Shown here piece by piece: positions 62,374 to 64,000 of a DNA stretch of 64,000 nucleotides (position 1 is its first letter; every line of letters begins with the position of its first letter). Position numbers and translations under genes: made by a program. The notes under the pieces were generated by a model. It saw nothing but the letters and a program-made list of their open reading frames with translations, made no database searches and was not told the DNA's origin. The stretch is from Lactobacillus johnsonii (GTDB lineage: Bacteria > Bacillota > Bacilli > Lactobacillales > Lactobacillaceae): the NCBI RefSeq assembly GCF_014058685.1, contig NZ_CP059055.1:310001-374000 (forward strand), given 5' to 3'.

Positions 62374-63963
62374 ATGAACATTAAAGGTATTTTTAATACG
62401 AATAAAATAAGATTCATTAGTATTTGTATCTTATTAATCCTAGAGACAGCTAGTGCAACAAGTGTTACATATTTAATGACACCTGCATTTAATTATATAA
62501 AGCAAAATAAATTAAATTTATTTTTAATATTTATTACTTTATCAGCTAGCTTGCAATTTATAAGTACAATTTTAACTTCCCTTGGTAATATTCTATATGC
62601 TCATCAAATTCAGGATTATATTCATCAGATTCGGAATAATATTACTAGATATCTATTTGTTAATGACGATGAAAATGTGTCTGAAATTCAAAATAATCTA
62701 AATTCGAATATTCAGGAATTAACTAATAAATATACCAATCCTTTATTCATTTTATGGCGCAGGATATTAACTATTGCTTTTTCTCTGGGAGTCTTATTTA
62801 CCTTTAATTGGAGTTTAGTTGTTTTAACTTTGTTGCTGTCTTTTGTCGGTCTTTATTTACCAAAACTTTTTGAGAAAATGACATCTTCCGCTACTCTTGA
62901 AGTTACTCAAAAAAATGAATATCTGCTTGATACAGTAGAGAAATGGGCTCGAGGATTAGATGAATTAAGAAGGTATGCCAGTTTTGGCAGCTATGAAGGT
63001 GCAATAAAGAAATCAACCTCGGAGTTAAAAGCAGCTACAATTCAGGATTGCTTCTGGGGAAATTTGGCGACTGCACTTACATCTCTAATATCTTTAATAG
63101 GCATAATTTTGCTATTAGCACTTTCAATATATTTGTATGCGACAGGACAGATTGTCTTTGGTGCTATCATTACTTCTGGAATTTTTGCAAATCAAATTAT
63201 GAATGCTATTACCTATTTAGCGGAAAGCCTCAATCAAATTAAATCTTCTAAGAAAGTGCGCCTTAAGATTCTTAACTTGCAAGAATCAGTACAATTTAAT
63301 GTAAAAGACAATTCTGATAAAAGAATTAACAAGATTGAAATTAATGATCTTCAAGTCTCTTATCCAAATGGAGAAAGGATTTCTTATCCACATATAGTCG
63401 TTAACAAAGGGGAGAAGATACTCTTAACTGGAGATAGTGGTAGTGGAAAATCAACTTTATTTAAAGTTTTACTAGGTGAAGTTACACCTAAAATGGGTAC
63501 AGTTAGCTATAAAGATAAAGAAGGAAAAGTATTTATACCGAATCCAGAAGAAATAGGATATCTTGCACAAGATAATACGCTTTTTCCCGATACTATCAAA
63601 AATAATATTACAATGTTTGATTCCAAGTTAGATAAGGAAGTTAATAATACAATCAAAAAGGTAAATCTTTCTACTGATATTGAAAAATTTCCCAAGGGAT
63701 TAAAAACTTTAATTAACTTAGACTCTGAAAACTTATCTGGTGGTCAAAAATAAAAGATAGTTTTAGCCCGAGCTAACATCCATCATAGTAGCTTGCTCTT
63801 GATTGATGAAGGGACGAGTGCCATTGATAGTAAGGCAACTTTATCTATCTTAAAAGAATTATTGAAGTCAGAACAAACCATTATTATGATTGCTCATAAT
63901 CTTTCGCAAAAGTCGATTAATATGTTTGATCGAGAGATTCATTTGAATAAAGAGGTGAATTAA
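62374..63963 (+). pseudogene. ABC exporter (membrane-ATPase fusion) broken by an in-frame stop
   Basis: The frame would encode 529 residues: about six membrane segments (1-290), then an ATPase with Walker A GDSGSGKST near 352, LSGGQ near 454, Walker B SLLLIDEGTSAID and the H-loop AHN. Codon 460, right after LSGGQK, is TAA (63751-63753), where a CAA glutamine would be normal. The frame is open on both sides and reaches its natural end just before the next gene. The short product lacks Walker B and should not hydrolyse ATP. TTTGGAG lies before the ATG. Export substrate is unknown; the family includes peptide and multidrug exporters. Confidence 0.8.
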
Positions 63964-64000
63964 ATGTCTTTTCGAGGATTTATCAATACTAATAGGACTC
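63964..64000 (+). CDS. Second ABC exporter, start only (cut by window end)
   Basis: The ATG follows the stop of the previous gene directly (TAAATG), with AGAGGTG as Shine-Dalgarno. The 12 visible residues, MSFRGFINTNRT, resemble MNIKGIFNTNKI of the upstream gene, so this is likely a paralogue forming a heterodimeric exporter with it. The rest is outside the window. Confidence 0.55.
   Translation, partial: MSFRGFINTNRT

Overview
The window is AT-rich, densely packed Gram-positive chromosome from a lactic acid bacterium. The evidence is an L-lactate dehydrogenase gene, Firmicutes-type gene order (pth-mfd-rqcP-divIC-S1 gene-tilS-ftsH, then hslO-dusB-lysS-tRNAs-clpC-rpoBC), a group II ECF transporter module joined to the ribosomal protein cluster, and strong Shine-Dalgarno sites. 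The protein sequences look to me like the Lactobacillus johnsonii / L. gasseri group. This is recognition by eye and I cannot fix the species. Almost everything is core genome. I see no prophage, insertion sequence or CRISPR array.

Layout. 1-2830: a structured leader with two tandem terminators, then a three-gene ABC uptake system of the TrpXYP type. 2973-4571: an APC-family amino acid permease behind a perfect 38-bp tandem duplication. 4688-9504: ribosomal protein L31 (type B), murF, the DEAD-box helicase cshA, acpS and alr. 9567-11364 (minus strand): a CBS-CBS-ACT regulator-like protein and ldh. 11549-20214: pth, mfd, rqcP, divIC, an S1-domain gene, tilS and ftsH; the hpt gene often found between tilS and ftsH is missing. 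20297-25677: two tandem large YfhO-family membrane proteins. 25731-29229: hslO, dusB and lysS. 29332-29520: tRNA-Gly(GCC) and tRNA-Pro(CGG). 29685-39679: clpC (without ctsR or mcsAB beside it), rpoB and rpoC. 39754-40425 (minus): a prepilin peptidase. 40592-43619: the str operon (rpsL, rpsG, fusA, no tuf). 43890-57482: the S10, spc and alpha operons from rpsJ to rplQ, including rpmJ (38 aa). 57668-61901: ecfA1, ecfA2, ecfT, truA, rplM and rpsI. 62024-64000: accessory-looking DNA with a small membrane protein, an ABC exporter gene interrupted by one in-frame stop, and the start of a paralogous exporter cut by the window end.

The genes mainly serve translation (26 ribosomal proteins in the S10-to-rplQ cluster plus L31, S12, S7, L13 and S9; EF-G, IF-1, LysRS, Pth and tRNA/rRNA-modifying enzymes), transcription (RNAP alpha, beta and beta', Mfd) and protein quality control (FtsH, ClpC, Hsp33, RqcP). 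Cell-wall and division genes (murF, alr, divIC) are interleaved.

The observations most worth following are RNA or regulatory: the alternative-pairing leader at 1-173, the attenuator-like rpoB leader, the structured S10 leader with a possible 21-codon reading frame, and a possible ~100-nt RNA gene between rplQ and ecfA1. On the protein side the most interesting are the tandem YfhO pair and the interrupted exporter at the right end. I found no clear undescribed multi-gene system.
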